NCBI GenBank assembly: GCA_964460185.1
Contig: CAYWTM010000048.1
Span: 1 to 22,346 of the forward strand
From: JAVJPJ01 sp040217295
Lineage (GTDB): Bacteria > Pseudomonadota > Alphaproteobacteria > Rhodobacterales > Rhodobacteraceae
Length of the DNA stretch: 22,346 nucleotides
Direction: 5' to 3'
Numbering within the stretch: position 1 is the stretch's first letter; each line of letters starts with the position of its first letter. Shown here piece after piece: positions 7,924-15,936 of the stretch. The notes under the pieces are model-generated. The model worked only from the letters and a program-made list of their open reading frames with translations, had not been told where the DNA came from and searched no databases. The translations under genes and the position numbers were made by a program.

Positions 7924-9174
7924 TTATCGAACAGCCGTGAGGGACAGGGCACCGGCTTCCTCACCTCCCGAGTTGAGGCCGATCCGAGTGTCCAGCAATT
8001 CGGGCAGCGTCGCGCGCAGGCGCAGCATCTGCGTGTCACCCGGGACAAGCCACAAGCTCGCGCGGCGATCCGACGGCAAGACAAGATCCAGTAGATCATG
8101 GGGCAACGCGAGCTCGACACCGGTTGACGCCACATCGGGCAGGCTGAAGCCGATCGAGCAGAGCCCGGTCAACCCGAAGTCGGGGTAGGTCCCCGCCCGG
8201 AAAACAAGATCGCGCCGTTCAGGCGCAAGTGATCCGAACAGTACCGCCTGGCAGTTGCTGCCATCAGGGGCATACTCCACAACGAGGCGCGGCAAGCCCT
8301 CGATGTCTTGGGGCTGGCCGCCAGCAGAGACATCCCCCCCCTGCCCCGCCGCCTCGGACCCGGCCTCAGGCACCGAAGTGATGGACGTATCGGCGGCAAC
8401 CTCCGCATCGGCGATGTCGATGTCTGAGGAACCGGCTTCGGCAACACGCAGCGTTGTCGCCTCTCGCGGATCAACGCCCCGAACCCCTACCACGAACAGG
8501 AAAAACACGATCAGACCGATCAGAACTGACGCGACAGCAACCCTCAATCCGACCCCGCGATCCCACCCCGGTTTCCTGTCGGAAAGCCCAGCCTGCGAGG
8601 CGGCGCGCAAATCTTGCATGTGTCGACGATCTTCGAACAGCTTCACCGCGCCGTCGAGATCTGCCACGACCTGAATCTCCGGCCCCGGACACTTCAAGTC
8701 CGGCGGAAGCGCGATGGCTTCGGGCACCACAAGCACCACGCGTGCGCCATGGTTCAGCGCCTCTTTCAGGCATGCTGCGCTCTGATCGAGCTTGCGTGCC
8801 AAATGATAGTCCTGCGGCAAAAGACGCAGGTCGTTGTCGAGCGCGCCGGTCGCCCAGACCAGAAGGTCGGGCGCATCCGCACCAAGCTCGTGCCCCTGCG
8901 CTTGCAGCCAATGGGCGATGGCAACAGGAAGCTCCCAGGAACGGCCCGTTTCCACTACGCTCCCGAGCCTGAGTTCGAATTGCCCCGCGCCATAGCCGAT
9001 GCGATCGGCAAGCGCCCCCCCCATCTGGACGAAGGCATGATAGCGACCGCTTGGCGGCAAAGGCCTGTAGTCGTCCTGCGTTCGCATGACGCTCCGGGGG
9101 GCTTGCGCAAGCCGGGTCAGCCGCAAGATCGGCGCAGGCCCGTCGGTCGTGGGAACGATGACACAAACCCGCAT
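7924..9174 (-). CDS. Single-pass membrane protein with possible Lon-protease-fold N-terminal domain
   Basis: The 416-aa product has no signal peptide; a single transmembrane segment lies at about 209-231 (LRVAVASVLIGLIVFFLFVV). The N-terminal half, probably cytoplasmic, contains ETGRSWELPVAIAHWL (75-90), WATGALDNDLRLLP (107-120), HLARKL (124-129) and GARVVLVVPEA (143-153). This order recalls the Lon (S16) proteolytic domain: the Ser-bearing GxS loop, the strand before the TGE/L motif, the catalytic Lys helix, and the GxxxVxxP strand. Ser79 and Lys128 would be the dyad. Residues about 235-290 are an acidic, low-complexity linker, followed by a beta-rich domain of about 125 residues, probably periplasmic. 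It begins 9 bp after the 173-aa gene. The Lon resemblance is my inference by eye. Confidence 0.75.
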   Translation of the reverse strand: MRVCVIVPTTDGPAPILRLTRLAQAPRSVMRTQDDYRPLPPSGRYHAFVQMGGALADRIGYGAGQFELRLGSVVETGRSWELPVAIAHWLQAQGHELGADAPDLLVWATGALDNDLRLLPQDYHLARKLDQSAACLKEALNHGARVVLVVPEAIALPPDLKCPGPEIQVVADLDGAVKLFEDRRHMQDLRAASQAGLSDRKPGWDRGVGLRVAVASVLIGLIVFFLFVVGVRGVDPREATTLRVAEAGSSDIDIADAEVAADTSITSVPEAGSEAAGQGGDVSAGGQPQDIEGLPRLVVEYAPDGSNCQAVLFGSLAPERRDLVFRAGTYPDFGLTGLCSIGFSLPDVASTGVELALPHDLLDLVLPSDRRASLWLVPGDTQMLRLRATLPELLDTRIGLNSGGEEAGALSLTAVR

Positions 9175-9183
9175 GGCAATCCG

Positions 9184-9705
9184 TCAGATCAGGTGGATTT
9201 CGGTGGAGGGATCCCGGAGCCACTCGATCAGGCCCGCCATCTCGGCGAATCCGGGATCAAGTGGCACCTGAAACACCTTGTCGATCGGCGTGCCGAGGTG
9301 CAGGCGACGCCCGGTTCCGTCTGGACGCCTGATCTCCATCATGCTGATCGTATCGCCTGCCTCAGGCCCCCGGATCACAAGCCAGGGCAATCCATCCGCT
9401 TCTTCCACGATCTCCAAATGCCACCTACCTATTTGTCGCTCCGTCACCCGGTCGGCGGCCGCTGCAACCGACATGGATGAGGCGCGCACAACCCGGCCCA
9501 ATGCTGCGGAGTAAAGGTCCCGGGCCCCTGCTGAGCTGCGCAAAACGCGCTCGATCTTCAAATCAACTATCGCGTCACCACGGCGCGCATAAGCGACGAT
9601 CTGTGACGCGAAAAGCCCCGGCGACTGCGAATCCGCCGTGTCACCGCTGGATCTGAGGGTCTGCAACGCCGCAAACGCCTCGAAGTGAAGTTCTTCGTTG
9701 ATCAT
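9184..9705 (-). CDS. Conserved-looking 173-aa soluble protein of unknown function
   Basis: I do not recognise a family. The product has no signal peptide or membrane segment and is predicted cytoplasmic. The first 70-80 residues are helical, with a pattern (AYARRGDAIVDLKIERVLRS then YSAALGRVV) that loosely recalls the N-terminal helices of anti-sigma factors but without the zinc-binding His/Cys. The second half is beta-rich (WHLEIVEEADGLPWLVI, ISMMEIRRPDG, DKVFQVPLD). Its ATG overlaps the stop of the 422-aa gene by four bases (ATGA), and the membrane-protein gene follows 9 bp later, so translation is probably coupled. This suggests a stoichiometric partner of one of those two proteins. Confidence 0.75.
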   Translation of the reverse strand: MINEELHFEAFAALQTLRSSGDTADSQSPGLFASQIVAYARRGDAIVDLKIERVLRSSAGARDLYSAALGRVVRASSMSVAAAADRVTERQIGRWHLEIVEEADGLPWLVIRGPEAGDTISMMEIRRPDGTGRRLHLGTPIDKVFQVPLDPGFAEMAGLIEWLRDPSTEIHLI

Positions 9706-10970
9706 GTGACCTGTCCGATTACCCCCACACCATAAAGGGCATCAAGCTTCCGCTGAAAGAGGACCCGATGCTCCAATTCAATATCCGCTACACCGATGCG
9801 ATCGAGCTTTTCCCACGCCTTGAGATAAGCGTCGATCATGGCCTTCAATGCAAGGACGGGCTCGATCAACGCGCCCAAAGTCTCGGCACGCTCATGGTCC
9901 GAAAGAGCAGCAAATCCCTGTCTTCGCTCCATCGCAACGATCCTCTTCTGAAGCGTCAAAGGGTCATTGGACCGGTTTGGAGCGGTTCCGTTCGGGAAGG
10001 TCCTGGTTTTCGCGATAAGGTGAAGGGCGGCCATCAGGGCCTCACCCAGCTCTGCATGGCGACCCTTCAGGTCTTCAAGGGAATTTGCCGCTGCCACAAA
10101 TCCCATGCTTGACTGGATCATCTCGCCGCGTCGGACGGCCTGGATCACGGTGTTCTGAACCGGACCGAGGGCAAGGGCAGCGCATGTGTCGACCGGCCAG
10201 ACCCGCACGATGTCGGCAAATGATGCCAGGATGTCGAGGTTTTCGCGTTCATGTGCAAGCAGCAGCTTGATCGACGAATCTCCAATTGCAGTCAATGCTG
10301 CCTCTAGCTGGGCAGGCGCAAGTTGGTCATCCCAGCACCCCATCGCCGCATCCTCGGTCGAAACTTCGACAGCCATCGGGTCGTCAAGAGAGCGGACATC
10401 ACGCCATGTGGCCGCGAGACGTGCCGCCTCGGCATAATCCGCCAAGGCCCGAAGAGCGGTGGAATATCGCACCAGCAGATCGCGCGTCGCTTCGGCCTCC
10501 CAGAACACCGGCGCGTCACCATCGCGCGGCAGTGGATCCTGCGGCCGGTGCTGCTTGAGGAACCGCCGGACAGCCGTGAAAACATTGTGGTGACGGGCCT
10601 CGGGCATGGTCTGGCGACGCCATGCCTGTAAAATGGCGGCGAATTCCGCCGTCAACGCCTTCACGGGATCGGCCTGTGTCCGCGCTTGGACCAGTGCCCC
10701 GGTCAACCGAGCGGTCTGCGCACTGTCCTCCAGTGCGGCCGTCACGATCAGGTCAAGAAGGGCTGCATGCCACCGCGACAGAGAGGCACTGCCCGGCAAG
10801 ACCAGCGCCAGGAGATCATCGCACTCCGACTGCAGTGCCGACCTGGCAAGCAAAAAGAGCGGACGGTCACGGTTGCCGCGAATGGCACCCGCCGCCACGC
10901 GCCGAAGACTGTCTGCCTGCCTCGATGACAGACCGTGAGCTTCAGCGATCATTGCAATCATTGAATTCAT
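9702..10970 (-). CDS. Helical 422-aa soluble protein of unknown function
   Basis: I do not recognise a family. The sequence is almost entirely helical, rich in Ala, Leu, Arg and acidic residues, with no signal peptide or membrane segment, so it is predicted cytoplasmic. The C-terminal part (about 330-415) has heptad-like spacing (ALSDHERAETLGALIEPVLALKAM and following) and could be coiled-coil. The ATG at 10970 overlaps the TAA of the truncated upstream gene by one base, and its own stop overlaps the next start by four. Another ATG three codons on is possible. Its place at the head of the surviving operon, ahead of a small partner and a membrane protein, suggests the cytoplasmic part of the envelope system. 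It is the first complete gene after the insertion-sequence break. Confidence 0.75.
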   Translation of the reverse strand: MNSMIAMIAEAHGLSSRQADSLRRVAAGAIRGNRDRPLFLLARSALQSECDDLLALVLPGSASLSRWHAALLDLIVTAALEDSAQTARLTGALVQARTQADPVKALTAEFAAILQAWRRQTMPEARHHNVFTAVRRFLKQHRPQDPLPRDGDAPVFWEAEATRDLLVRYSTALRALADYAEAARLAATWRDVRSLDDPMAVEVSTEDAAMGCWDDQLAPAQLEAALTAIGDSSIKLLLAHERENLDILASFADIVRVWPVDTCAALALGPVQNTVIQAVRRGEMIQSSMGFVAAANSLEDLKGRHAELGEALMAALHLIAKTRTFPNGTAPNRSNDPLTLQKRIVAMERRQGFAALSDHERAETLGALIEPVLALKAMIDAYLKAWEKLDRIGVADIELEHRVLFQRKLDALYGVGVIGQVT

Positions 10971-11242
10971 TATCTGAAATAGCCGCCATTGCTTTCGCGA
11001 TATGCTCTGACTGCACCAAGAATCTCTGATGCCCAGCCCCCATCAAGTGGGCCCCTCTTCAATCCCATACCTCGAAACTCTTGTTGCAGCATGTAAACGA
11101 TATCTGAACTCAAACTGGTAGAATCCGGACAGAAATCGCCCCTACCCTGATGACTCAGCGTAAAATGCTGAATCAAGACAAACAAGGCCACCTGTCCACG
11201 CCCCGGTTCCTGGACAGATTTCCAGGGAATTTCAGCTACTGC
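10970..11242 (-). pseudogene. 3' end of a truncated gene with peptidoglycan-binding-like C-terminus
   Basis: About 90 codons read coherently down to a TAA that overlaps the ATG of the 422-aa gene by one base, as a real operon member would. The last 43 residues (IVYMLQQEFRGMGLKRGPLD, then GGWASEILGAVRAYRESNGG) match the pattern of the PG_binding_1 repeat: a leading LQ, an aliphatic-Gly turn, LDGxxG-like, and AVRAYxxxNG. Upstream of about 11242 the frame runs into IS6-remnant sequence, so the N-terminus is lost. The original protein may have been much larger, and the operon's first promoter is probably gone with it. Confidence 0.6.
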
Positions 11243-11249
11243 CTGGGTG

Positions 11250-11378
11250 CTGTCAGACGAATTCGCACCAGTCTCGGCCCGGACCATCACGCTGGCCGCC
11301 AGCCCGCGCAAAGACCGCGCCACTGGGCGAGCGCAGCGGTGCGGTTGGCCTTGCAGGAGCGGAAAGGAACTGCGTTCG
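11250..11378 (-). mobile_element. Decayed 3' end of an IS6-family transposase gene (left copy)
   Basis: On the minus strand 11377-11302 reads ERSS, then after a shift of frame KANRTAALAQWRGLCAG, the hallmark C-terminus of IS6-family transposases. It aligns with the remnant at the right edge of the window (KANRAAALAEWRGLCAA), with a short deletion between ERSS and KANR and loss of the stop. The non-coding tail also aligns: both continue with CAGC, a GACTGG block and CGTCTG(A/G)CAGC. No terminal inverted repeat was found. About 100 further bases (11379-11481) before the TRAP permease stop are not identified, though they may be more of a decayed mobile element. Confidence 0.65.
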
Positions 11379-11481
11379 GGGATCTGTCGATGCTGCGCAA
11401 CCGTCCCGCCGCCCTTGGCGCCCGGCCCCAATTGACGTTCTGCACGCCATTCTCGCAGCGCCTAGACTGCTGCGCCCAACC

Positions 11482-13833
11482 TTAGATCGTAGGGCCAATG
11501 TCCAGGTGCCGTTTGACCAGATAATGTCGCGCCAGCATGAAAATACCCAAACCGATCGCGGCCATTTGCACGACAACCTCACCGGACAGGACCAACATAG
11601 CCATGGCAAGCCGCAAAATCACTTCGGCCAGCGAAAGCCGGGCAAGGTCGAACTTTGCCAAGGCGCTGGACAACAAGTAAAGCGACAACCCAAGCCGCGC
11701 CAAAAGCCAGATCAACCCTGGCAGATGCACCGTGCCATCATATCCGGGCAGATATTGCGCGCCGCCATTGGCCGCGTCAGGGTTCAACACGGCGGCGGAA
11801 ATCAGCAAGATCTCGGGGTTGAAGGCAAAGACAAAGGGAATGACGAACATCACGATTCCGGTGCGCACGGCCGAAAAGGATGTCCCCAACGGATCGGATT
11901 TCGCGATTGTCGAGGCTGCATAGGACGCCACGGCCACCGGCGGCGTGATCGCGCTGACGCAGGCGAAGTAGAAGATGAACATATGCGCAGTGAAATGCGC
12001 CATGCCCAACCCGACCAAAAGCGGCCCCATCAAAAGCGCCGCGTTCACATAGGCCGGCACGGCCGGCATGCCCATACCCAGCAAAATCGCCAACACCATG
12101 GTCACCCCGAGGGCCACGAACTGAAACACCAAAGGCGCGCCATTGCCCAAATCCAGACCGCGTAGCCAGCCCAGAATGTCGAGCGCGATAAAGCTCGGCA
12201 ATGCCGTGAGGCTCAGGCTGATGTCGATCACCGAGACGGCGAGGAACATCAGGTAAAGCCCGGCCGAGGTGATCCCTGCATGGGCCAATGCCTCCAGCAC
12301 TTTACCCGGTGCGCTGCGGAATGCCGGATCGATGAACAGCATCGCCATCAACACGACCGCAGCCCACCAACCGACACTGCCTGCATCGCCTAGTGAGTTC
12401 TGGATCAGTTGCATGATCCACGGCAGATCCTGCGCGCGGCACAGTCCGCTTGGCGTCACGACAGTGACCGCGCCCAAGAGCCTGCTCACAGGATCGCAAC
12501 CGATGGCGTCCTTGGGCACCAGCAACAAGATGATGATCAACGACAACGGGACAAAGACCTGGCTGAGCAACAACCCGTCTTGGCGGGTCAGGCGCAACTC
12601 GGGCGGCACCTCGCCCACCGCGGCAATACCTTGCTTGCGCGATTGAAACATGACCGACAAGAACATGCAGATGAAATACGCCGCCGCCGGAAGCGTGGCG
12701 GCAATAGCGACCTCGCGGTAGGGCACGCCGGTCATTGCGGCCAACACGAATGCGGCGATCCCCATGATGGGCGGCATGATCTGCCCACCAGACGAGGCGG
12801 CAGCCTCGACGCCACCGGCATAACTGCGCGAAAAGCCACGGCTGATCATCATCGGGATCGTGATGGTCCCGGTCCCGAGCACATTGACGACCGGCGTGCC
12901 GGTCGTGGTCCCGAACATGGCCGAGGCGACGATCGCCGCATGGGCCGCGCCGCCGCGCAGCTTGCGCGTCGATACAACGGCCAGCTTGATCAATGTCCGA
13001 CCACCCGCCGAGACCGACAAAAGCGAGCCAAGCACGATGTAGGGAAACACCGTGTTCAGCATGATGTGCAGAAATTGCCCCAAAAGCCCTGACCCCTGGT
13101 TCACCAAAAGGTCCTGCACGCGGTAGCGCCCATCAGCGAGGCTGCGCGGCTCGCCACCCAGGGCGGTGATGAGATAGCGGTTCATCCCATCCGAGCCGAA
13201 GACATACCACAGCACCACAGTCAGGATCGCGTAGCTTGCCAGCGCGATCGAAACCAGGACGAGGGACAATCCCCAGACTTGTGCATTATAGACCAGGAAC
13301 ACGACAACAGCGACGCCGACAATCAGGGTGATCCACGGGCCGGTGGTCGCGAAACAACGCGGGTCATCGATGCTGCTTGGCGCCGGGAGACCCAATGCCA
13401 GCGCGACCTCGCGTTCAGCCAAAAGCGCGCGTTCGATAAAGGCCGCCCGTTCACCCGTGATAACATCAATCAGGCAAACGGCCTCGTTCTCGATCAGATA
13501 AGTCGCCGCAATCGACAGCGCCGCAACGACCAAGGTGATGTCGAGCGCCAAGCCCAGCCGCCGACGCGCAGGCCCGCGATCTTGCCACGCGCGCTGCACA
13601 GAATGCCACAGCGCGACGATGATCATCATCCATGCAAAGGCGATGGGGTAATAATATTCATAGGGAAAGCGGCGCACGACCAGCCAATCCCATCCCGTCA
13701 GATTGATCCAGAACTGGTCCCATCCGGGGATCGACGGCGTGGAATTGATCATGCCCGTGATCACGAAGATCAGCGCCATGACGACCACGACCCGACGCGT
13801 GACGGGCGAGATGAAGGGGGGATCACTATCCAT
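11482..13833 (-). CDS. TRAP transporter fused permease (DctQ-DctM type, TAXI class)
   Basis: The 783-aa inner-membrane protein has about 16-18 hydrophobic segments. The first about 230 residues correspond to the small DctQ-like part with an extra loop, and about 235-650 to the large DctM-like part. Hallmarks include SAMFGTTTGTPVVNVLGTGTITIPMM, SSGGQIMPPIMGIAAFVLA and LGMGMPAVPAYVNAALLMGP, typical of the sodium-driven TRAP permease. The C-terminal about 130 residues add further membrane segments, as in DUF3394-bearing members. It imports an organic anion handed over by the periplasmic binding protein encoded 71 bp upstream. The gene is the last of the leftward catabolic operon; a hairpin between the two genes may lower permease expression. 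Shine-Dalgarno is weak. The substrate, inferred from context, is a methoxylated aromatic acid or a ring-cleavage product. Confidence 0.93.
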   Translation of the reverse strand: MDSDPPFISPVTRRVVVVMALIFVITGMINSTPSIPGWDQFWINLTGWDWLVVRRFPYEYYYPIAFAWMMIIVALWHSVQRAWQDRGPARRRLGLALDITLVVAALSIAATYLIENEAVCLIDVITGERAAFIERALLAEREVALALGLPAPSSIDDPRCFATTGPWITLIVGVAVVVFLVYNAQVWGLSLVLVSIALASYAILTVVLWYVFGSDGMNRYLITALGGEPRSLADGRYRVQDLLVNQGSGLLGQFLHIMLNTVFPYIVLGSLLSVSAGGRTLIKLAVVSTRKLRGGAAHAAIVASAMFGTTTGTPVVNVLGTGTITIPMMISRGFSRSYAGGVEAAASSGGQIMPPIMGIAAFVLAAMTGVPYREVAIAATLPAAAYFICMFLSVMFQSRKQGIAAVGEVPPELRLTRQDGLLLSQVFVPLSLIIILLLVPKDAIGCDPVSRLLGAVTVVTPSGLCRAQDLPWIMQLIQNSLGDAGSVGWWAAVVLMAMLFIDPAFRSAPGKVLEALAHAGITSAGLYLMFLAVSVIDISLSLTALPSFIALDILGWLRGLDLGNGAPLVFQFVALGVTMVLAILLGMGMPAVPAYVNAALLMGPLLVGLGMAHFTAHMFIFYFACVSAITPPVAVASYAASTIAKSDPLGTSFSAVRTGIVMFVIPFVFAFNPEILLISAAVLNPDAANGGAQYLPGYDGTVHLPGLIWLLARLGLSLYLLSSALAKFDLARLSLAEVILRLAMAMLVLSGEVVVQMAAIGLGIFMLARHYLVKRHLDIGPTI

Positions 13834-13848
13834 CGTCTGCTCACGCCC

Positions 13849-13882
13849 AAAAAGGGTGGGCCCACCCGGTATAGGTGGACCC
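13849..13882 (-). terminator. Hairpin plus T-run between binding protein and permease genes (attenuator)
   Basis: In the minus-strand transcript GGGTCCACC (13882-13874) pairs with GGTGGGCCC (13866-13858), a 9-bp stem with one G-T pair and a 7-base loop, followed by ACCC and five T. An alternative inner palindrome GGGTGGGCCCACCC sits next to the T-run. It probably causes partial termination, giving more binding protein than permease, as is usual in TRAP operons. Confidence 0.55.
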
Positions 13883-13904
13883 CATTCTCGTTGGAATTAT
13901 TGGC

Positions 13905-14948
13905 TCACTGCGCGCAATCCGGCACGTCGTAACCCGCTTCTTCCCAAGCGCGCACAGCACCGGGGTGGTAACGCACGGGGTTCAGCCCGCACATGCCAGA
14001 AGCGACAGGATCGAGATCTTCCAAGCCGACATTGCGCGCGTAAAGCGCCTTGTCATACAGCTGATCGAGCGTCTCGATATGGGCGCGTGTCAGCGCGTAG
14101 GCCAACTCTTCGTCCATGGTTTCGTTCACGCAATTGCCGCCAACGGAACCCCGGGTGCGGAACGCGCCGTCTTCGGAGACGACATTGGCGTTTTCCCCCA
14201 AAGCAGCCATTTGTTCAGCCGAAAGAACAAAGGGGGCCGATCCCGGAGATGTCAGAACACGCTGGACCTCTTCGCTTTCGAATTGTGCGATCGGGATGGA
14301 GTAGAAATTCATCCGTCCCGCCGAGAGCGCCTGAAGCGGACGATCGGAGGGGATGTATTCGGGCAGCAAGGCCACATCGACCGAGCCTTCGGTGATGGTT
14401 GTCGTCATCTGCGACCAATCGCTTTCGATCGCGGTAAAGCCTGTCCCGGCTTCCAGCCCGGTCATCACTTGGATAAGCGAACGGGCCTCATTGGTGGCTG
14501 CGCCACGCGGCGGCCCGTCGAGGATACGGCGCCCTTCGAGGTCTTCCCACCCCGCAACACCGACAGAGTCGTATCCATAAAGCGTGTAGGCACCGAAAGA
14601 ATAAGGATAGAGCACGCGCAGGCCGCCAGCCAACTCTGCGCCGCGCTCTGCGCCCAAATCCGCAAACGGGCCGACGCCACGTTCCATCAAGAACGGAAGG
14701 ATGAAGGGGCAGATGCCGATATCAGTGCGACCTTCGGCAACCGCCAGCGTGGCATTCACGCCGGTTTGGCCCAGGGTAATCTGGATATCGGCGATACCGC
14801 GCTCAGAGGCGACCTCGGCCAAATGCGCGATCGTCAAATGCACCGCGACACCCGGCGTCGAGGTCATTGCGGTCAAATTCACATCTGCGACGGCTGTATT
14901 CGCCGCAAGCGCGAGGCCCATTGTAGTCGCTAGTCCAAGTTTCTTCAT
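13905..14948 (-). CDS. TAXI-family TRAP transporter solute-binding protein
   Basis: The 347-aa product has a signal peptide (1-21, ending AVA) and is secreted to the periplasm, where it captures the substrate for the fused permease encoded next. The layout is that of TAXI proteins: TPGVAVHLTIAHLAEV near the N-terminus, TLGQTGVNATLAVAEGRTDIGI, the hinge region around LYGYDSVGVAGWEDLEGRRI, and DVALLPEYIPS. Length is normal for the family (about 320-350). GGAGG lies 6-7 bp before the ATG. It follows the MBL hydrolase gene by 94 bp that include a strong hairpin. The ligand cannot be read from the sequence; the neighbouring catabolic genes suggest an aromatic or tricarboxylate-like acid. Confidence 0.9.
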   Translation of the reverse strand: MKKLGLATTMGLALAANTAVADVNLTAMTSTPGVAVHLTIAHLAEVASERGIADIQITLGQTGVNATLAVAEGRTDIGICPFILPFLMERGVGPFADLGAERGAELAGGLRVLYPYSFGAYTLYGYDSVGVAGWEDLEGRRILDGPPRGAATNEARSLIQVMTGLEAGTGFTAIESDWSQMTTTITEGSVDVALLPEYIPSDRPLQALSAGRMNFYSIPIAQFESEEVQRVLTSPGSAPFVLSAEQMAALGENANVVSEDGAFRTRGSVGGNCVNETMDEELAYALTRAHIETLDQLYDKALYARNVGLEDLDPVASGMCGLNPVRYHPGAVRAWEEAGYDVPDCAQ

Positions 14949-15006
14949 GATTTCCTCCCATGGTCATCATTTGGGCCTGTGTTTCGGCCCGGTGAAAGTA
15001 GCAGCA

Positions 15007-15034
15007 CCCCGCGCGCCTCCTCCCGCGGGCGGGG
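15007..15034 (-). terminator. G+C-rich hairpin between hydrolase and binding protein genes
   Basis: In the minus-strand transcript CCCCGCCCGC pairs with GCGCGCGGGG (nine of ten pairs) around an 8-base loop GGGAGGAG. No T-run follows, so it is more likely a processing or mRNA-stabilising stem, or a Rho-assisted pause, than an intrinsic terminator. It lies 9 bp after the hydrolase stop and 59 bp before the binding protein start. Confidence 0.4.
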
Positions 15035-15042
15035 CTGTCGTG

Positions 15043-15936
15043 TCATCGCGCCGGATGTCGATACGGCTCGATCGAGATATTTGCGCCGATCCGGATGGTC
15101 ATCAGATCCTCGGCGATCAAAACGATGCCGTCGTATTCCGCAGCCAGTTCCGCCAATAGGTCGTCCATCGGCAGCGGATCAGGCGGCAACAGCGCCAGAT
15201 GTGTGAGCATCGCCAGCCGAGGGCGGGTCTTGGCAAAGACGCGGCCCACATCGCTCGGCGAGGCATGGTGATCAATCGCGACTTTGACCTTGGGGTAATT
15301 GGCCAAGGTCGAGGGGCGGGCGGCGGCGATCTCATGGATGAACACATCCGCCCCCTGCGCCTGCGCAATCAGGTTTTCATTGTAACGGGTATCATGGGAG
15401 TGGACGAAAACATGCCCACCATATTCCACCCGAAAGCCATAGGCAGAAGGGATATTGTCGCCATGATCCACCAAGATCGCCCGGATCATCAGCCCGCCAC
15501 GATCATAGACGACACCCTCGGTGTAGATATGCGGGACAATGCGCATATGCTCGGGGTCGATCTCATTGTCATTGACACGGATCGTGCGGTCAGGACGGGT
15601 GGCAAGCCAGGCGCCCTCGGCCAGGTCCATCAGCCCTTCGGGCCCGTACACCGTCAGCGGCCCGCCGCGCCCGGCCCAGCCCTGTGGGATAGTCCCTGAC
15701 ATCAACAGGTCAAAAATCCCGGAGTAATGATCGGAATGGTAATGCGACAAGATCACGGTATCGACATATCCCACGGGCACCCCAAGCTGCGACATGCGGA
15801 TGACCGCGCCACGACCGCAATCGATCATGACCTTTTGATCGCCCGCCTCGATCAACGTCGCCGTGCCAAAGGCATGGATGCTGGGGTTGGGAATACCGGT
15901 GCCCAGCAATGTCACCTTCAAGGTGTCGTCATTCAT
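15043..15936 (-). CDS. Metallo-beta-lactamase-fold hydrolase (RNase Z/arylsulfatase-like)
   Basis: The 297-aa product is cytoplasmic (no signal peptide). It opens with KVTLLGTGIPNPS, the first strand of RNase Z-like MBL enzymes, and carries SHYHSDH (64-70), the zinc-binding HxHxDH motif. Further ligand candidates are VDHGD, HSHDTRYNENLI (Asp in place of the common GDT form) and DHHASPSD. The family hydrolyses esters, lactones, thioesters or phosphodiesters. The start at 15936 is chosen because AAGGAG lies 8 bp upstream; it overlaps the CoA-transferase gene by 8 bp, so the two are translationally coupled. The context suggests opening of a lactone or hydrolysis of an ester or thioester from ring cleavage; a true tRNA-processing role is unlikely. 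Confidence 0.88.
   Translation of the reverse strand: MNDDTLKVTLLGTGIPNPSIHAFGTATLIEAGDQKVMIDCGRGAVIRMSQLGVPVGYVDTVILSHYHSDHYSGIFDLLMSGTIPQGWAGRGGPLTVYGPEGLMDLAEGAWLATRPDRTIRVNDNEIDPEHMRIVPHIYTEGVVYDRGGLMIRAILVDHGDNIPSAYGFRVEYGGHVFVHSHDTRYNENLIAQAQGADVFIHEIAAARPSTLANYPKVKVAIDHHASPSDVGRVFAKTRPRLAMLTHLALLPPDPLPMDDLLAELAAEYDGIVLIAEDLMTIRIGANISIEPYRHPAR

Noticed and set aside
11379..11481. Possible second mobile-element fragment (frame containing LREWRAERQLGPG)
   Set aside because: The frame reads openly but matches nothing I can name, so no family is assigned.
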